Positions 1 to 6,013 are shown, counted from the first letter of the stretch. The stretch is 6,632 nt of DNA from Rubrobacteraceae bacterium (GCA_021156345.1 JAJNDJ010000043.1:1-6632); one strand, 5' to 3'. Translations and numbers: made by a program. Notes: a model not told the origin generated them from the sequence alone.

Positions 1-1
1 G

Positions 2-499
2 GTCCTTATAAGCCGCGTCTCCCCTGAGGTCGTCGTGAAGGTGGCGTTCGCCACGCTACTCATAGCCCTCGCCTACCCGACCGCCCGTGGCGGGGGCGAG
101 TACGACAGTGATCGCAAGAATTTACCGCTCCCCCTGGTCATCCTGGCTGGTATCTTTATAGGGGCGCTCTCTGGGCTCGTCGGGGTCGGTGGCGGGGCGG
201 TTATGGTCCCGCTGATGGTGCTTGGCATGGGGCTCACGACCAAGCGGGCCGTCTCTACGAGCCTCGCCGTCGTGATGGTCACGGGTATCGTAGGGGCGGC
301 CGGCTACGTGGCGACCGGCTTCAGGGATGTGCAGGACCTGCTCAGCCTGCCGCCCCTCATTATCGGTTCCGTGATCGGCGCCCCCCTCGGGGTACGCATC
401 AGGGACTGGCTTCCAGAGAGCGTGGTGCGGATAGGTTTCGGCGTGTTCATGGTGATCGTGGCCTTCCACCTCTACGGCAAGGCGCTCGGCGTATTTTAG
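2..499 (+). CDS. TauE/SafE-family membrane permease, C-terminal part (5' end outside window)
   Basis: The reading frame is open from the window edge to TAG at 497-499, giving 165 residues of a protein whose N-terminal half lies outside. A GTG at 35 opens the same frame, but the frame continues upstream and residues there look like the end of a transmembrane segment, so it is not taken as the start. About four to five hydrophobic segments are visible. The glycine-rich stretch GALSGLVGVGGGAVMVPL, early in the second half, is the hallmark of the second repeat in TauE/SafE (old DUF81) permeases. Members of this family move small anions such as sulfite, sulfonates or sulfoacetate across the cytoplasmic membrane, but most are of unknown substrate and nothing here decides it. 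The gene is followed 54 bp later by lepB on the same strand, with no functional link implied. Confidence 0.88.
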   Translation, partial: VLISRVSPEVVVKVAFATLLIALAYPTARGGGEYDSDRKNLPLPLVILAGIFIGALSGLVGVGGGAVMVPLMVLGMGLTTKRAVSTSLAVVMVTGIVGAAGYVATGFRDVQDLLSLPPLIIGSVIGAPLGVRIRDWLPESVVRIGFGVFMVIVAFHLYGKALGVF

Positions 500-514
500 G
501 AACCCAGACTTTTT

Positions 515-545
515 TTGAGTCATATCCGTCCCGGTGCGTTATCCT
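515..545 (+). promoter_or_regulatory. Candidate lepB promoter (leaderless transcript)
   Basis: TTGAGT at 515-520 resembles a -35 box and TATCCT at 540-545 fits the TAnnnT form of a -10 box. The spacer is 19 bp, longer than the ideal 17. Eight bases after the -10 box comes the lepB ATG at 554, so transcription would begin on or beside the start codon. The lack of any Shine-Dalgarno sequence before that ATG agrees with this. Confidence 0.4.
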
Positions 546-553
546 ACTACTTC

Positions 554-1138
554 ATGTCCGAGAAACCGTACTACCACGACCAGCAGTTCCAGACCTCCAG
601 TGAAGAGCGTCGGCCGGCCACCAAGAAGAGTGGAGGGGCGCTCGAGTACCTGGTCATACTGCTCGTTTCTTTCGCTCTGGTCTTCGGCTTCGTCAGGCCT
701 TTCGTCATGGAGGCCTTCTGGATACCCTCGGGCAGCATGATCCCGACGCTCGAGATCGGCGACCGGGTGCTCGTGAACAAGTTCATCTACCGCTTCACTG
801 ACCCCAGTCGCGGGGACATCATAGTCTTCGAGAGCGTCGACAACTCCAACGAGGATCTGATAAAGCGGGTCGTCGGACTGCCGGGAGACAAGATCGCTGT
901 CAGGGGTGGCAAGCTCTTCGTGAACGGTGAGCCCCAAAGAGAACCATACACCAACAAGAAGCTTCCCGACAGGAGCTTCTACGCCAAGAGGAAGGTCCCG
1001 AAGAACCATGTCTTCGTCATGGGTGACAACCGCGGCAACTCAGCGGACTCAAGAGTCTTCGGACCACTGCCCGAGAAGAACATAGAGGGCGAAGCCTTCC
1101 TACGCTTCTGGCCACCGGACCGTATCGGATTGCTGTAG
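554..1138 (+). CDS. lepB: Type I signal peptidase
   Basis: This 194-residue membrane serine protease removes signal peptides from proteins exported through Sec or Tat, acting on the outer face of the cytoplasmic membrane. After a short hydrophilic, charged N-terminus comes one transmembrane segment (about residues 31-47). Then come the family boxes: PSGSMIPTL with nucleophile Ser61, the GDRVLVNKF strand, KRVVGLPGD with the general base Lys104, and MGDNRGNSADSRVFG at 156-170. The size fits the short Gram-positive-type enzymes, and all catalytic residues are present. An in-frame TTG at 515 would add 13 residues. ATG 554 is preferred because that TTG overlaps a probable -35 box and the extra residues are not typical of the family. 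Neither start has a well-placed ribosome-binding site. The preceding permease gene ends at 499. Confidence 0.95.
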   Translation: MSEKPYYHDQQFQTSSEERRPATKKSGGALEYLVILLVSFALVFGFVRPFVMEAFWIPSGSMIPTLEIGDRVLVNKFIYRFTDPSRGDIIVFESVDNSNEDLIKRVVGLPGDKIAVRGGKLFVNGEPQREPYTNKKLPDRSFYAKRKVPKNHVFVMGDNRGNSADSRVFGPLPEKNIEGEAFLRFWPPDRIGLL

Positions 1139-1151
1139 AGCTTGTCAGCAC

Positions 1152-1167
1152 GCGCCCTGTCAGGCGC
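1152..1167 (+). terminator. Possible lepB terminator hairpin
   Basis: GCGCC (1152-1156) pairs with GGCGC (1163-1167) around a six-base loop, 13 bp after the lepB stop codon. The sequence that follows is pyrimidine-rich but has no run of T. It is a short GC stem, so rho-independent termination is only plausible. It overlaps the end of the possible decayed frame on the other strand. Confidence 0.35.
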
Positions 1168-1276
1168 TAGTCAGCTTCTCCCAGTCTTCCTCTAATCGCC
1201 CGAGCGCCTTCACAAATTAGTCGGCCACCTCTCTAGACACCACCTCTCGTAAGAATCTAGTTTCCCTGGAAACGGC
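1160..1276 (-). pseudogene. Possible decayed reading frame (C-terminal remnant)
   Basis: Read leftward, this stretch encodes FVKALGRLEEDWEKLTSA before a TGA at 1160-1162. It is preceded in the same frame, beyond an in-frame TAA at 1217-1219, by SRETRFLREVVSREVAD. Of the 18 codons after the TAA, 13 end in G or C, and the residue mix (charged, helix-like) looks like real protein rather than noise. A second frame just upstream also reads smoothly (KLFKRFRYEPFPGKL), as if a frameshift had split one gene. No family is recognised. It could equally be chance in GC-rich DNA. It sits in the gap between two convergent genes, where relics tend to survive. Confidence 0.25.
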
Positions 1277-1346
1277 TCATACCGAAACCGCTTGAACAGT
1301 TTTCTATCGAGGCAGCGAACGCATGGGAGGTCCTCCCCAAAACGGC

Positions 1347-1366
1347 ATTCCCGCGTAAGCGGGCAT
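1347..1366. repeat. REP/dRS3-like palindromic repeat
   Basis: The sequence is ATTCCCGC-gtaa-GCGGGcAT, a palindrome with eight-base arms and one mismatch (T1349/C1364). It closely matches the dispersed repeat with core ATTCCCGCG..AGCGGGAAT found in many bacterial genomes, including dRS3-type elements of Neisseria. That repeat is known for spurious translations such as HSRxSGNP; here the rightward frame reads HSRVSGHP. One copy is seen. It lies in the noncoding gap between lepB and the cyclophilin gene, the usual setting of such repeats. Confidence 0.5.
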
Positions 1367-1481
1367 CCACTGCCACACCAGAGGTGTAGGCGCGATGGCG
1401 CTCTGCGTGGTGTCGTTAGTATTCACCCGCACTTGGTATCAGCCATCTCCGGTGGCCGTAAATCCACACCCAGGGGAGGGA

Positions 1482-2003
1482 TTACGAACGAGGGAGCTCT
1501 TCGATCTCGATCCGCTCTATCCTGTCGCCCGGCTCCCGATCGCGCTGTGGGTCCCGCTCTCTTATGGCGACGACGACTTCCATACCATCGACTACCTCCC
1601 CGAAGACCGCATGCTTGTCGTCAAGCCACGGCGTCGCCACGTGCGTGATAAAGAACTGCGACCCGCCGGTATTCGGGCCTGCGTTCGCCATCGAGAGTAC
1701 GCCAGGCCTGTCGTGACGCAGATCGGGATGGAACTCGTCAGGGATCCTGTACCCAGGCCCGCCTGTCCCCGTACCAGTCGGGTCACCGCCCTGGACCATG
1801 AAGTCCACTATGACGCGGTGGAAGGTCGTCCCATCGAAGTACCCGTCGCGCGCCAGGAAGACGAAGTTGTTGACGGTCTCAGGCGCCTCCTCGGCGAAGA
1901 GCCTCACCTTCACAGGACCCTTCTCGGTAACGAAGTTGGCGTAGTACTCGCGGCCAGGCTCTAGCTCCATCTCAGGTGCTCGGTCGTAGGTCTTGTTTGC
2001 CAT
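1482..2003 (-). CDS. Cyclophilin-type peptidyl-prolyl cis-trans isomerase
   Basis: This 173-residue protein speeds cis-trans isomerisation of peptide bonds before proline and assists folding. It has no signal peptide, so it should act in the cytoplasm. The cyclophilin fold covers about residues 20-168. Family motifs are complete: [19 protein letters not shown] with catalytic Arg63, Phe68 and Gln71, then [18 protein letters not shown] (103-120), then [12 protein letters not shown] with Trp126 and His131. The N-terminal lead with a [15 protein letters not shown] pattern is usual in the short bacterial forms. The start at ATG 2003 is supported by an AAAAGGGG stretch (2010-2017) six bases upstream. 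The acetyltransferase gene ends 69 bp upstream on the same strand, so the two may be cotranscribed. A weak own promoter in the gap cannot be excluded. It is related to ppiA/ppiB. Confidence 0.95.
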   Translation of the reverse strand: MANKTYDRAPEMELEPGREYYANFVTEKGPVKVRLFAEEAPETVNNFVFLARDGYFDGTTFHRVIVDFMVQGGDPTGTGTGGPGYRIPDEFHPDLRHDRPGVLSMANAGPNTGGSQFFITHVATPWLDDKHAVFGEVVDGMEVVVAIRERDPQRDREPGDRIERIEIEELPRS

Positions 2004-2072
2004 CGAGATCCCCTTTTCGTCTTAACGTCGAAACCACATGCTACCGTATCCGGTGCACCGTTTTGGCAACGT

Positions 2073-2852
2073 CTACCCAGGACGCCACTCGTAAAGCCCG
2101 ATCCTGCAATATTCCTCGAAGCCCAGCCTGCGGTAGACGGGGTAACCCATCTCCGAGGAACCGAGAACACTGATGGTGTAGCCGAGATCCCGCGCTTCTC
2201 GCAACGCCGCAAGAGTCACACCAGCCCCGATCCCGCGCCGCCTGGCACGCTCGACGGTGCAGACGAAGTAGATCCCCGCGACCCCAGCACCGAAGAAAGT
2301 CGTGGCCGTCGCCACCGGCTCACCAGCCAACCTCCCGAGATAGTGCCGCCAGGACCCTTCGAACCCTAACCTGCGATACATCTCCCCGACCCACTCCGCT
2401 TCGACGGGTCCCTCCCCGAAGCCCGAGCCCAGCGCCTCGACCCACGCCGCGAGCCCCGCTTCGTCGCGCACCCGCTCGACTACGAGGTTTTCCGGTACCT
2501 GTACTTCTTCTGGCAACCCGGAGAGGTCCACAGCCATCCCGATGTCGTCGCCGCCGTACTCGAAGCCTTGCGCGATGAGGCGCGCGCCGAGATCGGGCGG
2601 GCGCATCGAAGGCCCCAGGTGCCAGGAGCCGGGGACCCCGTGTGCCCGCATACGTTGCAGGGAGACTTCGATCTCCCCGTCCGCCTCGTCCTGGGTCAAA
2701 TGGGCGTATACGACGCAGTTGTGGTAGTCGATGGGGGAGTTCCCGATGGCCCAACGCACCCGCCCATCGTTACGTTCCTCGGCCCCAGCCGCCCGTCCTA
2801 GCGCCATCAGGAACTCTGCGCCATTCTCCTCGATAGCCAGTGCCTTATCCAA
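2073..2852 (-). CDS. GNAT-family N-acetyltransferase (two GNAT-like halves)
   Basis: This 259-residue protein probably transfers an acetyl group from acetyl-CoA to an amine on an unknown small molecule or protein. The C-terminal half (about 121-257) is a full GNAT fold: GVAGIYFVCTV forms the core strand, and RARRRGIGAG (202-211) is the pyrophosphate-binding motif A. YRRLGFEEY (240-248) is the usual closing motif. The N-terminal half ends in LIAQGFEYGGDDIGMAVDL, which looks like the last strands of a second, degenerate GNAT domain without a CoA loop. The start is uncertain. TTG at 2852 is the first possible one, because an in-frame TAG lies two codons upstream. It has only AGGA three bases before it, and the next ATG (codon 16) has no ribosome site. 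A lone TACTAT (2891-2896) could be a -10 box. The cyclophilin gene follows after 69 bp. Confidence 0.85.
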   Translation of the reverse strand: MDKALAIEENGAEFLMALGRAAGAEERNDGRVRWAIGNSPIDYHNCVVYAHLTQDEADGEIEVSLQRMRAHGVPGSWHLGPSMRPPDLGARLIAQGFEYGGDDIGMAVDLSGLPEEVQVPENLVVERVRDEAGLAAWVEALGSGFGEGPVEAEWVGEMYRRLGFEGSWRHYLGRLAGEPVATATTFFGAGVAGIYFVCTVERARRRGIGAGVTLAALREARDLGYTISVLGSSEMGYPVYRRLGFEEYCRIGLYEWRPG

Positions 2853-2947
2853 GTCCTACAAAGGTTCCCGGATGTGGTTGAACCATCAAGATAGTAAACA
2901 GGACCCCATGACCTTTCCCAGAGCAATCGGGCTGCCTAGAGCCGCGG

Positions 2948-2974
2948 TGTGCGGAAGGTCAATCCTTCCACACA
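2948..2974 (-). terminator. Terminator hairpin after the M42 gene
   Basis: Eleven-base arms (2948-2958 and 2964-2974) flank a five-base loop, beginning five bases after the M42 stop codon. Read as leftward RNA all eleven pairs form, one being U-G. Read rightward the same position is a C-A mismatch. The structure therefore fits the leftward gene best. There is no T-tract after it, which is common in high-GC actinobacteria. Confidence 0.6.
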
Positions 2975-2979
2975 TCGCT

Positions 2980-4029
2980 TTAGAGCGCGTAGTCGGCGTC
3001 TGCGGCTTCTTCGAGGTAGCGGGCGAGAAGCGTTATGGCGGCCTCGACGTCCGTGGCGCTCACCATCTCGTTCGGGGTGTGGACGTAGCGGCAAGGGATG
3101 GAGAGCGTGACGGCCGGGATGCCACCGTGCAGGCGCTGGACACCGCCCGCGTCGGTGCCGCCAGCGGGGAGGATCTCCATCTGGTAGGGGATGTTCTCGC
3201 GCTCGGCGATGGCACGGAGATGGTCGACCAACTTCGGGTGAGAGATGGAGTAGCCGTCCATGATCTTGATGGCCACTCCTTTGCCTAGTTCGGTTATGGT
3301 ATTCTCTTTCCCGCCGCCAGGCACGTCCATGGCGAGCGTCACATCGAGGGCGACGACGACCGTAGGCTCCAGGGCCGAACCGCTGGCCTCGGCTCCGCGT
3401 AGGCCGACCTCTTCCTGCGAGGTGGCGGCAGCGAAGATGGTCGCCTGATGATCTCCCATAGCTCTCAGCGCCTCGTACATCACGAAGACGCCCACGCGGT
3501 CGTCCATGGCCTTGCCGACGTAGGTCTCCCCTACCTTCTCCAGGGTGCGGTCCATGACCACGTAGTCCCCGATGTCCACCTTCTCCTTGACCGTCTCGGC
3601 GTCCATGCCCAGATCGACGAAGAACTCGTCGGCCTTCGGCGGTTTCTGCTCCTCGCCTCGTGCCAGGTGAGGGGGCTTGCGCGCCGGCTGGAGCGCGCCG
3701 CGGAGCGTCTCGCCATCGGAGGTCGTTACGAGAACCCTCTGGGAGACCATGTTGGCGGGATCGTGGCCGCCCAGGGTCTGCAGGCGGATGAAGCCCTTGT
3801 CGTCTATGTGTTTGACGAGGTAGCCGATCTCGTCTGTGTGCGCGGCTACCATCACGCGCCCGTCACCGCTCCCCTTCTTCGTCCCGATAACGCTCCCAAG
3901 GGCGTCGGTGCTGACCTCATCTGTCAGAGAGCCAAGCTCCTCGCGCGCTATCTCGCGCTGCCGCTCCTCCCGCCCGGAGACACCGGGCGTCTCGATCAAC
4001 CGCTTCAATAGAGCCTCGTTGAGTGTCAT
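2980..4029 (-). CDS. M42-family metallo-aminopeptidase (TET/glutamyl aminopeptidase type)
   Basis: This 349-residue cytoplasmic peptidase removes N-terminal residues from peptides using two divalent metal ions. M42 enzymes usually form large tetrahedral dodecamers that finish off proteasome or protease products. All metal and catalytic residues are visible: His64 and Asp66 in AAHTDEIGYLV, bridging Asp176 in GKAMDDRVG, catalytic Glu206 and metal-binding Glu207 in SQEEVGLRGA, Asp229 in ALDVTLAMD, and His317 in IPCRYVHTPNE. The GGTDAGG loop lies at 290-296. The length is normal for the family. ATG 4029 is chosen because a strong ribosome site precedes it and MTLNEALLKRLIETPGVSGRE is how family members begin. 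The frame extends to TTG 4092, but that triplet is the start of the -35 box. It has its own promoter and a terminator hairpin, so it is probably monocistronic. Substrate preference cannot be read from the sequence. Confidence 0.95.
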   Translation of the reverse strand: MTLNEALLKRLIETPGVSGREERQREIAREELGSLTDEVSTDALGSVIGTKKGSGDGRVMVAAHTDEIGYLVKHIDDKGFIRLQTLGGHDPANMVSQRVLVTTSDGETLRGALQPARKPPHLARGEEQKPPKADEFFVDLGMDAETVKEKVDIGDYVVMDRTLEKVGETYVGKAMDDRVGVFVMYEALRAMGDHQATIFAAATSQEEVGLRGAEASGSALEPTVVVALDVTLAMDVPGGGKENTITELGKGVAIKIMDGYSISHPKLVDHLRAIAERENIPYQMEILPAGGTDAGGVQRLHGGIPAVTLSIPCRYVHTPNEMVSATDVEAAITLLARYLEEAADADYAL

Positions 4030-4034
4030 GTCAT

Positions 4035-4043
4035 TCCCTTTCC
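4035..4043 (-). promoter_or_regulatory. Ribosome-binding site of the M42 gene
   Basis: Leftward the sequence is GGAAAGGGA, ending five bases before ATG 4029. It settles the start codon against the upstream in-frame TTG at 4092. Confidence 0.7.
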
Positions 4044-4063
4044 TCGCCCTCGTAAGCCCAGTG

Positions 4064-4092
4064 AGCGTACCAGCAGCCCCGAAGACCGTCAA
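4064..4092 (-). promoter_or_regulatory. Promoter of the M42 gene
   Basis: On the leftward strand TTGACG (4092-4087) and TACGCT (4069-4064) are separated by exactly 17 bp, a good match to the housekeeping sigma consensus. The expected start near 4057 would give a leader of about 28 bases that contains the ribosome-binding site. Confidence 0.6.
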
Positions 4093-4132
4093 AACGCCTC
4101 CCGGACCACCGATTTGACGCTGAGGCCCAATC

Positions 4133-4158
4133 GGATCTCAGCTCAGGGAGCAGGATCC
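4133..4158. repeat. Interrupted inverted repeat upstream of the M42 promoter
   Basis: GGATC (4133-4137) pairs with GATCC (4154-4158), and inside it GCTC (4141-4144) pairs with GAGC (4148-4151), leaving a small internal loop and a three-base loop. It lies about 40 bp upstream of the M42 -35 box and 148 bp past the stop of the unknown gene. It may be a distant terminator or a protein-binding site; nothing decides between them. The rest of the 276-bp gap 4030-4305 holds only a tandem CACAAAC pair (4161-4167, 4169-4175) and an 11-base odd palindrome (4186-4196). Confidence 0.3.
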
Positions 4159-4305
4159 TCCACAAACTCACAAACAAGGACGGCTCCTCGGCGAGGCGGG
4201 ATCATCGGATCGCGCACGTCCCCTGGAAGGATGGTCCTCTCAGCCACTGTGTGAGCGTAGTAACCAAACATCCATCTACAGGCAAGATGTATCCGGAAGG
4301 CTACT

Positions 4306-5193
4306 TCACGAGCCGCGGCGCGAGATCTCGTAGTGGAGATCCAGGAACCGGGCTCTCAAGATGGCGAACGCGTGGCGGGCTTGGAGCACGCCCTCCGAGT
4401 CCACGAAGACGTGTATAGTCTCCTCCATCGGCACGCACTTCACGCGCAGCGCACCATCGTCCGTGCGATGGATTCGGTAATATCCCGCTTCGCCGAAGCG
4501 CCGGCCGTCTGAAATGAGCGCGAAGGAGCCGTCAGGACCATTCTCCGGGCGGAAGATAGTCGTCGCCGATCCTCCTGGCAGCGGGTAGACGCCCTTGAAG
4601 AACCGCCCGCGCGCCCGCGGCAGCCCGCAGGTGGTATACAGGCCGGCGAGCATGGCCTCCCCGGTGGACACCGACCGCCTGAGCCATCCAGCATAGGGCG
4701 TCTCGTTCGTGAGCGGATCTTCGAGACAGATCAGCTCGTTCTTCATGGCTACGGCCGGAGTCGAGAGGGGTATATCGAACTGCCCGACGTTGTGGCCCAC
4801 CAGGTAGATCAGAGTCCGCGGCGGGTGCTTGAACGGGCCGCTCCAGCCTATCTGCGCGAAGAGATCGTAGCGTGCCGTCCGCTCGTAGAAGTCTCGAATC
4901 TCGGAATGGACCAGAGAAGGATCGAACCGCTCTCCCGCCAGCGCGCAGAAGTCCGGCAGGAGTCCAGCATCATCGTCGTCCGTTACCGCATCGAGGCCGA
5001 CTTCTCTCGCGTAACCTTCATAGAACTCAGCACCGATGTAATTGTTCCCGATAGGGCCTTCCAACCAGGGTGCCTCCGCGATCCTCACCTTCCGGCCCGT
5101 GGTGCTGACCCAACTCTGAATCGACCATTCCAATACGTTGCCGAGTCGGACTTCCAGAGCGTTGGGCCGCACCGTCCTGGTCTTTTGTTTCAT
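4306..5193 (-). CDS. Uncharacterised 295-residue protein downstream of tetR
   Basis: I do not recognise a named family. The protein is soluble: no signal peptide and no membrane segment. Visible features are a basic N-terminus, EWSIQSWVSTTGRKVRIAEAPWLEG (start and end of a segment at 22-46), an acidic run DDDD (72-75), FYERTARYDL (102-111), then a glycine- and beta-strand-rich C-terminal half (GGSATTIFRPENGPDGSF, GRRFGEAGYYRI, ETIHVFVDSEGVL) ending in ARFLDLHYEISRR. The alternating strands suggest a beta-barrel or lipocalin-like ligand-binding fold, but this is inference. I have an unverified impression of similar uncharacterised actinobacterial proteins with a FYExTxRY motif. ATG 5193 is favoured by GAGGGTGA (5205-5198) four bases upstream; the longer frame from 5250 begins with unconvincing residues. 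It follows tetR after 62 bp with no terminator seen, so it is probably under the same operator. Confidence 0.8.
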   Translation of the reverse strand: MKQKTRTVRPNALEVRLGNVLEWSIQSWVSTTGRKVRIAEAPWLEGPIGNNYIGAEFYEGYAREVGLDAVTDDDDAGLLPDFCALAGERFDPSLVHSEIRDFYERTARYDLFAQIGWSGPFKHPPRTLIYLVGHNVGQFDIPLSTPAVAMKNELICLEDPLTNETPYAGWLRRSVSTGEAMLAGLYTTCGLPRARGRFFKGVYPLPGGSATTIFRPENGPDGSFALISDGRRFGEAGYYRIHRTDDGALRVKCVPMEETIHVFVDSEGVLQARHAFAILRARFLDLHYEISRRGS

Positions 5194-5197
5194 GCAT

Positions 5198-5205
5198 TCA
5201 CCCTC
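5198..5205 (-). promoter_or_regulatory. Ribosome-binding site deciding the start of the unknown gene
   Basis: Leftward GAGGGTGA resembles the GGAGGTGA anti-16S complement and ends four bases before ATG 5193. No comparable site precedes the alternative start at 5250. Confidence 0.6.
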
Positions 5206-5255
5206 TTTACGAGCCGAGCACCATGCCCATCGCCGCGTTCCAGAGTACATCTTGC

Positions 5256-5975
5256 CTACCCTGCGACTGTGTGTTCCGTGTTGCCTGGCTCGGGGCCACT
5301 CATCCCCACGTTCTCCAGGGTACCCGCCAGCCGGGAGAGGACACGGGTCATCGGCGGGAGCCGGAGCGCGGGCCGCAGGTACCGGAGCATCTCGCCGACG
5401 GAACCTACGAGCTCTCGGGTGGCACGAGCATCCTGCGTCTTGTCGTGGAACCAGTAGAGGATGATGGCGAGGTGTACACCATAGAGCACGGTAGCGAGCT
5501 CGCGAGCCTGCCGTTCGCGGGGCGCGTCGCTCGCGCTCCTCACTACCTCCAGGAACACGCCGCCCATCTTCTCACGCACCTCGGCAGTGCCCTCGGCAAG
5601 CGCTGAGGTCGAGGAGTTGGGGTCGAGCGCGCGGGTGAGGAGGGCGGCCAGTGGACCGCGATGGGAGGATACCTGATCCAGCTTGGCGAGCATCGCTGCC
5701 TCGAATCTCTCCGCTACCGTGCCCCCAGCCAGCCTATCCCTGGCCCACTCCTCGGACTCCTCAGCCAGCCGCGCGTACAACGCCAGCGCGAACTCCTCCT
5801 TGGACGCGAAATACCGGTAGGCGAGCCCCAGGCTGGCCCCCGCCTCCCGCGCCACGTCCCGCATCGTCGTCGCCTCGTATCCCCTGTCAGCGAACAACCC
5901 TAGCGCCGCCTCCAGAATCCGCCCCCTCGTGCGACGCGCCTTCGGCGTCAATACCCGCCCCAAAGATTCCTCCAT
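5256..5975 (-). CDS. TetR/AcrR-family transcriptional repressor
   Basis: This 239-residue dimeric DNA-binding protein should be released from its operator by a small ligand. The N-terminal DNA-binding domain is textbook: RGRILEAALGLFADRGYEAT (18-36) is helix 1 and its turn, TTMRDVAREAGASLGLAYRY (36-55) is the helix-turn-helix, and FASKEEFALALY (56-67) follows. The remaining 170 residues are a helical ligand-binding and dimerisation domain that is not conserved enough to predict the ligand; the last 30 residues look disordered. ATG 5975 has AAAGGA (5985-5980) four bases upstream. A consensus promoter and a perfect palindrome lie directly before it, so autoregulation is expected. The unknown gene downstream is the probable co-regulated partner. 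Confidence 0.93.
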   Translation of the reverse strand: MEESLGRVLTPKARRTRGRILEAALGLFADRGYEATTMRDVAREAGASLGLAYRYFASKEEFALALYARLAEESEEWARDRLAGGTVAERFEAAMLAKLDQVSSHRGPLAALLTRALDPNSSTSALAEGTAEVREKMGGVFLEVVRSASDAPRERQARELATVLYGVHLAIILYWFHDKTQDARATRELVGSVGEMLRYLRPALRLPPMTRVLSRLAGTLENVGMSGPEPGNTEHTVAG

Positions 5976-5989
5976 CTCATCCTTTCGTA

Positions 5990-6009
5990 AAAATGAACGC
6001 GTTCATTTT
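5990..6009. promoter_or_regulatory. Likely TetR operator, perfect 20-bp palindrome
   Basis: AAAATGAACGCGTTCATTTT is a perfect inverted repeat centred between 5999 and 6000. It starts four bases past the -10 box of the tetR promoter and covers the expected transcription start near 6007, an ideal place for a repressor to block polymerase. Its size and symmetry suit a TetR dimer. Confidence 0.8.
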
Positions 6010-6013
6010 CGAG

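Larger units (their letters stand above)
1139..1481. other. 343-bp convergent intergenic gap, hairpin-rich
   Basis: No intact gene is visible between lepB and the cyclophilin gene. Besides the lepB hairpin, the REP-like palindrome and the possible relict frame, it holds: GTTTCC-CT-GGAAAC (1260-1273), GGGAGG-T-CCTCCC (1325-1337), GCCACACC-aga-GGTGTaGGC with one bulged A (1372-1391), and GCGC-gatg-GCGC (1390-1401). No tRNA fold, promoter pair or T-tract terminator was found. On the leftward strand, downstream of the cyclophilin stop, only a weak five-pair stem (1441-1457) is present. Confidence 0.6.

Noticed and set aside
122..523. Leftward 133-residue open frame opposite the permease gene
   Set aside because: It lies antisense to a clear membrane protein and has an odd composition rich in His, Glu and Arg, as expected from a shadow frame in GC-rich DNA.
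1441..1457. Stem of five pairs as the cyclophilin terminator
   Set aside because: It includes a G-U end pair, has a seven-base loop and no T-tract, so it is too weak to call.
1395..1964. Rightward 189-residue open frame opposite the cyclophilin gene
   Set aside because: The opposite strand encodes a complete cyclophilin with all catalytic motifs; this frame has no recognisable domain.
2051..2060. CGGTGCACCG followed by TTTT, as a rightward terminator
   Set aside because: The palindrome allows only a three-pair stem once a loop is left, and no rightward gene ends here.
3448..4011. Rightward 187-residue open frame opposite the M42 gene
   Set aside because: It mirrors the codons of a peptidase with every metal ligand intact and has no ribosome site or motif.
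4792..5457. Rightward 221-residue open frame across the unknown gene and tetR
   Set aside because: It crosses two leftward genes that have good ribosome sites, one of them a textbook TetR; the translation looks random.
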